A stretch of 10,739 nucleotides of DNA, taken from NCBI GenBank assembly GCA_944391355.1, contig CALXTG010000064.1, positions 1 through 10,739 on the forward strand, read 5' to 3'. A program made the translations under genes and the position numbers. The notes under the pieces are model-generated. The model was not told the origin of the DNA, ran no database searches, and was given only the letters and a program-made list of their open reading frames with translations. Within the stretch, counting starts at the first letter, position 1, and every line of letters begins with the position of its first letter. Shown piece after piece: positions 1 to 7,132 of the stretch. Source of the DNA: an uncultured Alphaproteobacteria bacterium (lineage in GTDB: Bacteria; Pseudomonadota; Alphaproteobacteria; RF32; CAG-239).

Positions 1-677
1 CCGTTGAGTTCCATGGCGGTTTTTTCCATCGGGATACCAAAGTTGCTGCGCAGCAGTTTCAGCGGCGCCCTTTTCAGGTCGAGCGCGGTAAAAATACCGA
101 GAAAATTGAGGCGTCCGGCGCAGCGGCGGCCGACTCCCCAAATATCAACGACTTTCAGGCCGGAAAGCCGGTGGTTGATGATTGAGTCGTCGGTTAAAAT
201 CTGCCACTTATCTTCCTTTTTGCTTTTGGCCATGGCAGCAGCGATTTTTGCCAGGGTTTTGCTGGCGGCAATACCGACCGAAACGGAAATTCCGATCTGC
301 CGTAAAATCTCATTGCGAACGAAAGCGGCGGTTTCTTCAAGATTTTCCGTGTTGCCGAGACGGATAAAAGCTTCATCAATCGAATAGATTTCGATATGCC
401 GGAAATGGTATTCCAGAAAAGCCATTATCCGTTTGGAGATGTCGGCATAAAGCTCGTAATTGGAAGACAGGGCGATGCCGTTTTGATTTTTGAAAGATTT
501 TTCAATTTTGAAAAACGGGCAGCCCATCGGAATTTTGAGCGCTTTTGCCTCATAGGATCGGGAAACGACGCAACCGTCATTGTTTGACAGAACGACAACC
601 GGCCGGTTTTTTAAGGCCGGTTGAAAAATGCGCTCGCAGGAGACAAAGAAATTGTCGCAGTCAACCAGCATAAACAT
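1..677 (-). CDS. umuC: UmuC, catalytic subunit of DNA polymerase V (Y-family), N-terminal 225 residues; cut by window edge
   Basis: This is the catalytic subunit of the error-prone translesion polymerase Pol V (UmuD'2C), which copies past damaged bases during the SOS response. The reading frame is open from an ATG at 677 to the left edge. It shows the Y-family palm and finger hallmarks: the first metal-binding aspartate in MLVDCDNFF (D6), VVVLSNNDGC (residues 27-36), SSNYELYAD (71-79), the catalytic YSIDEAF (D101, E102), GIAASKTLAKIA (135-146), and a helix-hairpin-helix start at VVDIWGVGRR (176-185). UmuC proteins are usually about 420 residues, so the rest of the thumb, the little finger and the clamp-binding motif lie outside the window. 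The start follows the umuD stop codon by two bases and has little Shine-Dalgarno sequence, which suggests translational coupling. A second ATG two codons later is a possible start. The linked umuD and the IDEAF motif favour UmuC over DinB or ImuB. Confidence 0.95.
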   Translation of the reverse strand, partial: MFMLVDCDNFFVSCERIFQPALKNRPVVVLSNNDGCVVSRSYEAKALKIPMGCPFFKIEKSFKNQNGIALSSNYELYADISKRIMAFLEYHFRHIEIYSIDEAFIRLGNTENLEETAAFVRNEILRQIGISVSVGIAASKTLAKIAAAMAKSKKEDKWQILTDDSIINHRLSGLKVVDIWGVGRRCAGRLNFLGIFTALDLKRAPLKLLRSNFGIPMEKTAMELN

Positions 678-679
678 AG

Positions 680-1033
680 TCAGTGCAGCTTGCGGACGAC
701 TGAGGTCACAATTCCCCAGATATTGAAGTTATCGGTGTTTAAAACCCGTTCGGGCGGATAATATTCGTTTTCGGCTTTCAGCCAGGTTTGCCCTTTGTAG
801 TATTTAAGGCGGCGGATGGTCAGTTCGCCGTTGAGTTCGGCGACGATAATCGAATCGGTTTTCGGTTCTTGGGCGCGGTCGACGACTAATACATCGCCGT
901 CAAAAATTCCGGCGTTACGCATGGCATCACCGCTCATTTTCATAAAATAAGTAGCGACGGAATGGCGAATCAGAAAACGGTTTAAATCAAGATTTTCTTC
1001 AATGTAATCAATAGCGGGGGAACCGAAAGACAT
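680..1033 (-). CDS. umuD: UmuD'-like Pol V accessory subunit, short form without cleavage arm and without catalytic dyad
   Basis: This is the partner of UmuC in DNA polymerase V and belongs to the LexA/UmuD S24 fold. It has 117 residues, against about 139 in E. coli UmuD. Its start, MSFGSPAIDYIEENLDLN, aligns with GFPSPAADYVEQRIDLN, where the RecA-cleaved UmuD' begins, so the N-terminal arm and the Cys-Gly cleavage site are absent. The start is secure: an in-frame TAA stands at 1049-1051, only five codons upstream, and an AGAGGA ribosome site lies between. The catalytic serine motif SGDSM reads SGDAM here (A37, GCC codon at 923-925). The catalytic lysine of the FTVKKL strand reads LTIRRL (R74, codon at 812-814). 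The rest of the fold is well conserved, for example GIFDGDVLVVD (42-52) and the C-terminal NIWGIVTSVV. The sequence therefore predicts a subunit made directly in the active UmuD' form that cannot cleave itself. That conclusion is an inference; the missing residues are seen directly. It is first in an SOS-box operon with umuC. Confidence 0.93.
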   Translation of the reverse strand: MSFGSPAIDYIEENLDLNRFLIRHSVATYFMKMSGDAMRNAGIFDGDVLVVDRAQEPKTDSIIVAELNGELTIRRLKYYKGQTWLKAENEYYPPERVLNTDNFNIWGIVTSVVRKLH

Positions 1034-1054
1034 GATGTTTTCCTCTTGTTAAAT

Positions 1055-1069
1055 GTTCTTATTTTGTTC
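1055..1069. promoter_or_regulatory. Alphaproteobacterial SOS box (LexA operator), GTTC-N7-GTTC
   Basis: The plus strand reads GTTC-TTATTTT-GTTC, a perfect direct repeat with a seven-base spacer (GAAC-N7-GAAC on the minus strand). This is the known LexA recognition motif of alphaproteobacteria, unlike the CTG-N10-CAG box of gammaproteobacteria. It starts two bases downstream of the umuD -10 hexamer and covers the expected transcription start, so bound LexA should block initiation. I found no second copy with this spacing in the window. Confidence 0.85.
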
Positions 1070-1071
1070 TT

Positions 1072-1099
1072 ATCATAGCGCAGCTTTTTCAGATTGCAA
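1072..1099 (-). promoter_or_regulatory. umuDC promoter (sigma-70 type)
   Basis: Read on the minus strand, TTGCAA (1099-1094) and TATGAT (1077-1072) are separated by 16 bases. They match the TTGACA/TATAAT consensus at four and five positions. The SOS box lies immediately downstream of the -10, which supports this as the SOS-regulated start for umuD. Confidence 0.7.
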
Positions 1100-1109
1100 C
1101 AAAATTTTC

Positions 1110-1138
1110 TTATCATTTGGCGAATTTACGCTTATATT
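1110..1138 (+). promoter_or_regulatory. Candidate promoter for the S66 peptidase gene
   Basis: TTATCA (1110-1115) and TATATT (1133-1138) are separated by 17 bases and point towards the gene at 1171. The -10 could also be TATTAT at 1135-1140. The -35 is a weak match, so this is tentative. It does not overlap the SOS box, so there is no sign that this gene is SOS-controlled. A strong ribosome site, AGGAGG at 1159-1164, lies six bases before the ATG. Confidence 0.4.
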
Positions 1139-1170
1139 ATGGTTAATGATGAAATTTTAGGAGGTTAGAA

Positions 1171-2151
1171 ATGGAAAAAATCATTCCGGCTAAATTAGTT
1201 AAAGGCGATGAGATCAGAGTGGTTGCGCCGGCGCGGGGCATTAAAATTATCGGGCAGGAAACGCGCGATATTGCCGCTAAACGCTTTGCCGCCATGGGGT
1301 TAAAAGTGACATTCGGAAAAAATACCACCGATGAAAACTGGGATCGGATGGGGTCAAGCAGCATTGAAAAACGGGTGGAGGATATTCATGACGCTTTTGC
1401 CGATCGGAATGTCAAGGCGGTTTTTACGATTATCGGCGGCGCCAATTCCAACCAACTGCTGCCGTATCTGGATTATAATCTGATTAAAGCGAATCCGAAA
1501 ATCTTTTGCGGTTTTTCGGATATTACCGCGCTTTTGAACGGTATTTATGCGATGACCGGCCTGGAGACTTATTCCGGCCCGCATTTCAGTTCGCTGGGAA
1601 TGTTAAAAGGCTGTGATTATACGCTGGAAAATATGCAGAAAATGCTGTTGAACGACGGGCCGAATCGGGTTGAAGCTTCTGCTGAATGGAGTGATGACTT
1701 GTGGTTTCTGGATCAGCAGAAACGTGAGTTTATTAAAAATGACGGTTACTGGACATTGCATAACGGTAAAGCCGCGGGAACTTTGGTCGGCGGAAATCTC
1801 GGAACGTTTGTTTTATTGCTCGGAACCAAATATCGTCCGGCGTTTGAGCCTGATACGATTTTATTTATCGAAGATACCGAAGGGGCGAATATTGCCGATT
1901 TTGAACGCAATCTGCAGGCGCTGCTTTATCAGCCGGATTTCGCCAATGTCAAAGGTCTGCTTATCGGGCGTTTTCAGAAAGGTTCCAAAGTCAGCCGCGA
2001 GGATTTGGAGTTTATTGTCAGCAATAAGCGCGAGCTTAAAAATCTGCCGATTATCGCCAATGTCGATTTCGGACATTCGACGCCGCTACTGACAATTCCG
2101 GTTGGCGGCACCGCAATTTTGGATAACGGCAATATAACTTTGGAAAAATAA
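1171..2151 (+). CDS. S66-family serine carboxypeptidase, MccF-like (LD-carboxypeptidase superfamily)
   Basis: This 326-residue cytoplasmic serine peptidase (no signal peptide) belongs to family S66. The family contains LdcA, which removes the terminal D-Ala from recycled murein tetrapeptide, and MccF, which cleaves the amide bond of processed microcin C-type aminoacyl-nucleotide antibiotics. The triad is visible: nucleophile S116 in CGFSDIT, E234 in LFIEDTEG and H302 in DFGHSTP. IIGGANSNQLLPYLDY (88-102) is the conserved oxyanion and substrate-loop region. The central segment WSDDLWFLDQQKREFIKN (173-190) is the loop typical of MccF-like proteins and is not present in this form in LdcA. The length is also between LdcA (about 304) and MccF (about 344). 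I therefore favour the MccF-like clade, with the natural substrate unknown. The ATG has an ideal AGGAGG site. The gene stands alone, divergent from umuDC and convergent with the efflux operon. Confidence 0.88.
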   Translation: MEKIIPAKLVKGDEIRVVAPARGIKIIGQETRDIAAKRFAAMGLKVTFGKNTTDENWDRMGSSSIEKRVEDIHDAFADRNVKAVFTIIGGANSNQLLPYLDYNLIKANPKIFCGFSDITALLNGIYAMTGLETYSGPHFSSLGMLKGCDYTLENMQKMLLNDGPNRVEASAEWSDDLWFLDQQKREFIKNDGYWTLHNGKAAGTLVGGNLGTFVLLLGTKYRPAFEPDTILFIEDTEGANIADFERNLQALLYQPDFANVKGLLIGRFQKGSKVSREDLEFIVSNKRELKNLPIIANVDFGHSTPLLTIPVGGTAILDNGNITLEK

Positions 2152-2158
2152 CAGCCAT

Positions 2159-2192
2159 AAAAAAAAGCCCCTTGGCGAGGGGCTTTTTTTTT
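2159..2192. terminator. Bidirectional rho-independent terminator
   Basis: AGCCCCT (2166-2172) and AGGGGCT (2178-2184) form a perfect seven-base-pair GC-rich stem with a five-base loop (TGGCG). Eight A's run into the left arm and nine T's run out of the right arm, so a U-tract follows the hairpin in either direction. It sits seven bases after the S66 peptidase stop and four bases after the stop of the converging RND permease, so it should serve both genes. Confidence 0.92.
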
Positions 2193-2196
2193 ACGG

Positions 2197-5100
2197 TTAT
2201 TTATTCTTCCATTCATAGGTTTTTTCACGAATGGTCTGGAAGAGGATGTAGAGCAGCGGAATGACAATCAAGCCGACTGCGGTACCGACCAGCATACCGT
2301 AGAAAACCGGGACGCCGATGGCAATACGGCTGGCAGCGCCGGCGCCGGTAGCAACGATCATCGGGAGCACGCCGAGAATGAAAGTAAAGGCAGTCATCAG
2401 CACGGCGCGGAAACGTTCTTTGGTTCCGACAACCGCGGCTTTGATAATTGATGAGCCGCGCTCTCTTTCTTCTTTGGAGAATTCGACAATCAGAATGGCG
2501 TTTTTACTGGCCAGACCGACCAACAGAATCAATCCCAGCTGGGCATAAATACTTAACGGCAGACCGGTAATAAAGAGTCCGGCCAGAGCGCCGAGCATGG
2601 CGACGGTAACCGAAGTCAAAACCGGAATCGGCGTTGACCAGCTTTCGTATTGGGCAACCAGGAAGAGATAACCGAAGGTAATGGCCAAAGCAATGATGTA
2701 GCCGATCTGCCCCTGAGTCTGTTTCTCCTGGTAGCTCATACCCGACCAGGAATAGCTGTATCCCTGCGGCAGCTGGATATTTTCTACGGCCGTCATCGCT
2801 TGTCCGGTGCTGACGCCGGGACGCTGAACAGCATTGACCGAAGCGGCCGGATATTGGTTATAGCGTTCGACGGCGCGGGGACCGAGAACTTTTTTCAGGG
2901 TTACCAGACTGCCGAGCGGAACCATATTGCCGTTTTTGTTTTGAACATATAATTCGTTAATCGAATCAATGCCTTTGCGGTAGGGCCAGTCAGACTGAAC
3001 GTAAACCTTGTTTACCTGGGTTCCGAAGTTAACGTCGTTGATGTAGCTGGAACCGAGGTAGTTTTGCAGCAGCGTATAAATGCTGCCGATGGAAACGCCC
3101 ATGCTTTCGGCTTTGACTTTATCGATGGTGACATAAACCTGCGGGGTTTTGGAGGTGTAAGTCGTGAAAGCGTACTGCATTTCGGGCATGGTATTCAATT
3201 TTCCCAAAACACCTTGCAACGCCGCGTCGAGTTTGGCCGGATCAGTCGAATCCAGAGATTGCAGACGATAGTCCATACCGCCGCTGGAACCCAGACCTGG
3301 AATGGCCGGCAGTTCAAACAGGTTGATATCGGCATTCGGCGTATCCTGAATCTCTTCTTTGATGCGATTCATGATTGCGGTGGAATGCAGCGAAGGATCG
3401 GTGCGTTTACTCCAAGGTTCGAGCACGATAACCGAGAAAGCGACGTTTTCGCCGCCGCCGCCCAGAATCGAGTGGCCGACAATGCTCATGACATTGGAAA
3501 CACCCGGTGTCTCTTTAATCTTGGGGTAGATTTGTGCGATCAGTTCGCGGGAACGTTCCATCGAAGCGCCTTCGGGCAGTTGAATATTGGTGAAAATAAC
3601 CCCCTGGTCTTCGTTCGGGATGAAAGAAGTCTGGCTGATTTTCAGGAAGCTGTAGTTCGCCAAAATCAGAAGGCCGAGCAGCAGAGCAATGACGCTGACT
3701 TTGCGTCCGGCAAAGGCAACGATTGAGGCGTAACGGTCACGGGCTTTGTTTAAGCCTTTGTTGAACCAGAACAGCGGACCGCTCTGGAAAGGTTTCAGCG
3801 GTTTCAGCAGAGTTGCGCAAAGCGCCGGCGATAAGGTTAATGCGTTTACTGACGAAAAGAATACCGCAGTGGAAATTGCCACGGCGAACTGCTGATAAAT
3901 GCGGCCGGTAATGCCGCCGAGGAAACCGACCGGCACAAAGATGGCCAGCAGCACCAGCGTGGTCGCAATAACTGCGCTGGATACCTGTTCCATGGCTTTG
4001 ATGGTGGCTTCTTTAGGCGACAGTCCTTCGTCCTCCATAAGATAGAGAACGCGTTCCACCACGACGATGGCGTCGTCAACCACCAGACCGATGGCCAGCA
4101 CCAGTCCGAACAAAGTCAAAAGGTTGATACTGTATCCTAAAGCCAACATGACGGCAAAGGTGGCAAACAGCGATACCGGAATCGTCAGGGACGGCACCAG
4201 CGTTGCGCGCCAGTCCTGCAAAAAGATGTAACATACGGCAATAACCAGAATGAAGGTTAAAATCAGCGTATAGACAACCTCATCGATTGAGGACTGAATA
4301 TATTCGGTTGCGTCGTAGGTGATATCAATTTTGAAATCGTCGGGATAATATTGCGACAGGCGTGCCAGTTCGGCTTTCAGGGCTTTCATCGCGTCGAGGG
4401 CGTTGGCGCCTGACAGCAGGTTAATTGCCAGAGCAACCGAAGGAGCTCCGTCAATTGTTGATTCAACGCTGTAGTTTTCGACCCCGACTTCAACCCGGGC
4501 GACGTCTTTCAGGTAGACAATTCCGCCTTCTTCGGCCGTGCGGACGATGATGTTTCGGAAATCGTCGACTTCATTGATACGTCCCTGAGTCTGCAGAGTG
4601 TAAACCATTTGCTGGGTTCCGTCTCCGGGCATGCCGCCTACCTGTCCTAAAGAAGGCTGATAGTTTTGTCCCTCAATGGCGCTGATAACCGAAGATGGAG
4701 CCATATTCAGCGCCGTCAGTTTATCGGTATTCAGCCAGACGCGCATACTCAGCGGCGAGGCGTGAACCTGGACTTCGCCGACACCCGGAACGCGGCTGAG
4801 GTTATCTTTGATGTTGTTCTGGACATAGTTGCTGAGGAACATACGGTCATGTTTGCCGTTCGGAGAAGAAGCGGTTAAGAAGCCCAGAATGTCCGAGGAA
4901 CGGCGTTTGACCGTCAAGCCTTGGCGCTGAACCGATTCCGGCAGTTTGCTCAGAGCCTGCTGAATACGGTTTTGAACTTTAACCTGTGCCATGTCCGGAT
5001 CGGTACCGACGGCAAAAGTAATGCTCAGAGAGTAAGAACCGGAGTTTTCAGAGGTGGAATCCATGTATAACATGTTTTCAACGCCGTTGATTTCCTGCTC

Positions 5101-5298
5101 AAGCGGAATACCGACGGTTTTAGAGATAACTTCGGCGCTGGCGCCCGGATAAGAGGCGCTGACCACTACCATCGGCGGCGTAATTTCAGGGTAAAGTGAA
5201 ATCGGCAGCGAGAAAACGGCAATCGCGCCGGCAAGCGTTAATACTATGGAAATAACCATAGCAAAGCGCGGTCTTTCAATAAAAATTCTTGAAAACAT
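2197..5298 (-). CDS. RND multidrug efflux permease, AcrB/MexB-like (HAE1 family)
   Basis: This inner-membrane transporter of a tripartite pump uses the proton gradient to expel hydrophobic compounds. At 1033 residues it has full family length. The N terminus, MFSRIFIERPRFAMVISIVL, is the usual first transmembrane helix, followed by the pore-domain segment LYPEITPP (35-42). The proton-relay residues are all present: D408 and D409 in GLVVDDAIVVVE (TM4), K932 in GLASKNAILIVEF (TM10) and T969 in RAVLMTAF (TM11). Two large periplasmic loops (about residues 30-340 and 560-870) show the duplicated RND architecture. FIPNEDQG (559-566) is the conserved start of the second loop. The gene starts three bases after the adaptor stop, with its AAGGA ribosome site inside the end of the adaptor gene. 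The hydrophobic relay type fits drug (HAE1) rather than metal (CzcA) export. The actual substrates cannot be read from sequence, and no outer-membrane channel gene is in the window. Confidence 0.97.
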   Translation of the reverse strand: MFSRIFIERPRFAMVISIVLTLAGAIAVFSLPISLYPEITPPMVVVSASYPGASAEVISKTVGIPLEQEINGVENMLYMDSTSENSGSYSLSITFAVGTDPDMAQVKVQNRIQQALSKLPESVQRQGLTVKRRSSDILGFLTASSPNGKHDRMFLSNYVQNNIKDNLSRVPGVGEVQVHASPLSMRVWLNTDKLTALNMAPSSVISAIEGQNYQPSLGQVGGMPGDGTQQMVYTLQTQGRINEVDDFRNIIVRTAEEGGIVYLKDVARVEVGVENYSVESTIDGAPSVALAINLLSGANALDAMKALKAELARLSQYYPDDFKIDITYDATEYIQSSIDEVVYTLILTFILVIAVCYIFLQDWRATLVPSLTIPVSLFATFAVMLALGYSINLLTLFGLVLAIGLVVDDAIVVVERVLYLMEDEGLSPKEATIKAMEQVSSAVIATTLVLLAIFVPVGFLGGITGRIYQQFAVAISTAVFFSSVNALTLSPALCATLLKPLKPFQSGPLFWFNKGLNKARDRYASIVAFAGRKVSVIALLLGLLILANYSFLKISQTSFIPNEDQGVIFTNIQLPEGASMERSRELIAQIYPKIKETPGVSNVMSIVGHSILGGGGENVAFSVIVLEPWSKRTDPSLHSTAIMNRIKEEIQDTPNADINLFELPAIPGLGSSGGMDYRLQSLDSTDPAKLDAALQGVLGKLNTMPEMQYAFTTYTSKTPQVYVTIDKVKAESMGVSIGSIYTLLQNYLGSSYINDVNFGTQVNKVYVQSDWPYRKGIDSINELYVQNKNGNMVPLGSLVTLKKVLGPRAVERYNQYPAASVNAVQRPGVSTGQAMTAVENIQLPQGYSYSWSGMSYQEKQTQGQIGYIIALAITFGYLFLVAQYESWSTPIPVLTSVTVAMLGALAGLFITGLPLSIYAQLGLILLVGLASKNAILIVEFSKEERERGSSIIKAAVVGTKERFRAVLMTAFTFILGVLPMIVATGAGAASRIAIGVPVFYGMLVGTAVGLIVIPLLYILFQTIREKTYEWKNK

Positions 5299-5301
5299 AG
5301 A

Positions 5302-6459
5302 TTAATTTCCTTTAGGGGTAACTAATGAGGCTTTTACCTTCTGTCCGTTGCGGACTTTCTGCAGTCCCTGAATAATGACTTTGTCGCCTTCGTTGAGGCC
5401 GGCGGTGACGATTTGTTTGTCACCGATGACGTCACCGAGGATAACGCGTTTTTGTTCGGCAACGTTTTCGTCGTTAACGGTGATGACGTAATTGCCATGT
5501 TCATCCTGAGCGATAGCGGCCTGCGGAATCAACAGGGCGATGACATCGTCTTTGGGTTTGATGCGGACATTGATATAGTTGCCGGGAATCAGCAGGTTCT
5601 GTTCATTGTCATATTCGTTGTAAATGGCAATGGTTGCCGTTTCCGAGTTTACTTCATTGTCGGCGAAAACAGATTTTAAATTATTGGTGATAATCGTTCC
5701 GTTAGGCAGTTCCAGTTCGGTTTTGATTGCTTCGTCGCCTTGCTGCTGACGGAGCAGTTTGGTATCAAGGAAATCTTTGTCCGAAACCGAGAAAGCCACA
5801 CGAATCGGATTAATCTGAACAATGCGGGCCAAGGTCTGGGAAGCTGAGCTGACGTAGTTGCCTTCGGTGACCAAAGCTTTGCCGATGTAGCCGGTAATCG
5901 GAGCTTTGATTTCGGTATAGCCTAAGTCGATTTCGGCAAGGTCAAGATTGGCTTCGGCCTGTTTGACCGCGGCTTTGGCCTGCTGCAGATCGCTTTCGGC
6001 AGTGTCGAGTTTGGCTTCGGAAGCAAATTTCTGCCGGTTCAATGAAACCTGGCGTTTATAATCTTTCTGAATGCGAACCAGATTGGCTTTGGCTTTAGCC
6101 AGTTCGGCCTGGCGCAGTTCGATATTGGCCAGATAGCGTTTCTGTTCGATAACAAAGAGAATGTCGCCTTCATTAACCAGACTGCCTTCCTGGAATAAGA
6201 CTTTTTCGACGTAGCCGGTGACTTGCGGCTGGAGGTTGACGCTTTTGATTGCTTCAACGTGACCGATATAGGTTTTATAAGGTGAAATATCCTGTTCTTC
6301 GACTTCCTGCGTCAGAACATAAGGATCATTGCCGGCCCCCATTGCCATCGGTGCCTGCGGGGTCAGTTTGCCTTTTAAATACCAACCGACAAAGCCGCAA
6401 AACAGCAAAATCAGGGTTTGTTTAATGATAGTTCTGTTCTTTAATCTACCGAGTTTCAT
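5302..6459 (-). CDS. RND efflux periplasmic adaptor subunit, AcrA/MexE-like membrane fusion protein
   Basis: This 385-residue adaptor bridges the RND permease and an outer-membrane channel. A single hydrophobic helix (about 11-28) anchors the N terminus. It contains a cysteine, but the preceding LLF does not make a lipobox, so a lipoprotein form is unlikely. The domains follow the family order: first half-lipoyl segment (about 68-106, with QPQVTGYVEKVLFQEGS), alpha-helical hairpin (about 107-178), second half-lipoyl segment (about 183-215, with IKAPITGYIGKALV), then beta-barrel and membrane-proximal domains. In the hairpin, R136, L140 and S147 show the R-x3-L-x6-S spacing of the RLS motif known in AcrA- and MacA-type adaptors for docking on TolC-like channels. 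This implies a TolC homologue encoded elsewhere. The ATG has an AAAGG ribosome site and lies 12 bases after the tetR stop, in one operon with tetR and the permease. Confidence 0.95.
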   Translation of the reverse strand: MKLGRLKNRTIIKQTLILLFCGFVGWYLKGKLTPQAPMAMGAGNDPYVLTQEVEEQDISPYKTYIGHVEAIKSVNLQPQVTGYVEKVLFQEGSLVNEGDILFVIEQKRYLANIELRQAELAKAKANLVRIQKDYKRQVSLNRQKFASEAKLDTAESDLQQAKAAVKQAEANLDLAEIDLGYTEIKAPITGYIGKALVTEGNYVSSASQTLARIVQINPIRVAFSVSDKDFLDTKLLRQQQGDEAIKTELELPNGTIITNNLKSVFADNEVNSETATIAIYNEYDNEQNLLIPGNYINVRIKPKDDVIALLIPQAAIAQDEHGNYVITVNDENVAEQKRVILGDVIGDKQIVTAGLNEGDKVIIQGLQKVRNGQKVKASLVTPKGN

Positions 6460-6471
6460 CTTTAAGCCTTT

Positions 6472-7080
6472 CTATTTTAGACCTTTAATTACAATATCAA
6501 AACTGTTGTTCACGAGAGTGGGAAAATCGTAAGGGCTGCTGTTGCTTATTTCACAGCGAACCAGCCCGTCCCAAAAAGCGAGAATGGCAACTGCCGTTTC
6601 TTCGATGTTGATGTTGGGGCTTATTTCTCCACTTTTTTGCGCGAAAGTCAATGCCTGTTTTGTTTGATGCAACGGAAAATGGCGTATGTCTCTCAGCGAA
6701 TCGCCGATTTTCTTAAAAATCGGTTCGGACCATTCCATTTGGAACAATACGAAAAATAAAAATTTGCGATAATCCGGATTATCGCGGATCAGCACGGCGT
6801 CTTTGACAAAGGCCGTCTGCATGGTTTTTAAGCCCGGTCCATCGGGGAGGTGGCTTTCGATTACGGCGGTTACCCGTTCAAAAGCTTCTTTGATTAAAGC
6901 CGAAACAATATCGGGTTTATTGCGAAAGTGCCAATAAACTGCGCCTTTGGTAAGATTGATGCGTTTGGCAATCTCATCAAAAGTGGTTTTGGAATAGCCT
7001 TTTTCGTAAAACAAATCAAGCGCGGCGTGCAAAATATCGCGGCGGGTTTTTTCCGCTTCGGCTTTGGTTTTTCTGGCCAT
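6472..7080 (-). CDS. TetR/AcrR-family repressor of the efflux operon
   Basis: This is a 202-residue one-component repressor. The N-terminal DNA-binding domain is strongly AcrR-like: MARKTKAEAEKTRRDILHAA opens the protein, and the helix-turn-helix is at about 35-54 (DEIAKRINLTKGAVYWHF). The C-terminal two-thirds is a helical, variable region, as expected for the ligand-binding and dimerization domain. Unlike E. coli acrR, which is divergent from acrAB, this gene is the first gene of the same-strand operon. It would therefore be autoregulated together with the pump. A palindrome overlapping the promoter just upstream is the likely operator. The inducers are probably pump substrates, but nothing in the sequence identifies them. 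The ribosome site before the ATG is weak. Confidence 0.93.
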   Translation of the reverse strand: MARKTKAEAEKTRRDILHAALDLFYEKGYSKTTFDEIAKRINLTKGAVYWHFRNKPDIVSALIKEAFERVTAVIESHLPDGPGLKTMQTAFVKDAVLIRDNPDYRKFLFFVLFQMEWSEPIFKKIGDSLRDIRHFPLHQTKQALTFAQKSGEISPNINIEETAVAILAFWDGLVRCEISNSSPYDFPTLVNNSFDIVIKGLK

Positions 7081-7101
7081 GTCAGTTATTCTATCCGTTT
7101 T

Positions 7102-7132
7102 GTTATTATACCTGCAACTAGGTATGTATAAC
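7102..7132. promoter_or_regulatory. Candidate TetR operator, palindrome ATACCT-N6-AGGTAT with flanking arms
   Basis: ATACCT (7108-7113) and AGGTAT (7120-7125) form a perfect inverted repeat with a six-base centre. A second outer pair, GTTAT (7102-7106) and ATAAC (7128-7132), extends the dyad with one unpaired base on one side and two on the other. It lies 22 bases upstream of the tetR start codon, overlaps both possible -10 elements, and has the size typical of TetR-family operators. Assignment to the neighbouring repressor is by position. Confidence 0.65.

Noticed and set aside
1..677. Plus-strand reading frames of 127, 61 and 63 residues across the left end
   Set aside because: They are shadows of the minus-strand umuC frame, which carries continuous conserved polymerase motifs.
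3064..3726. A 220-residue plus-strand reading frame inside the RND permease gene
   Set aside because: It is antisense to a strongly conserved gene, with no ribosome site or recognizable domain; long antisense frames arise from the codon bias of the real gene.
6370..6430. Lipoprotein signal in the adaptor (cysteine at residue 21)
   Set aside because: The residues before the cysteine are LLF, which does not meet the lipobox; an uncleaved membrane anchor is more likely.
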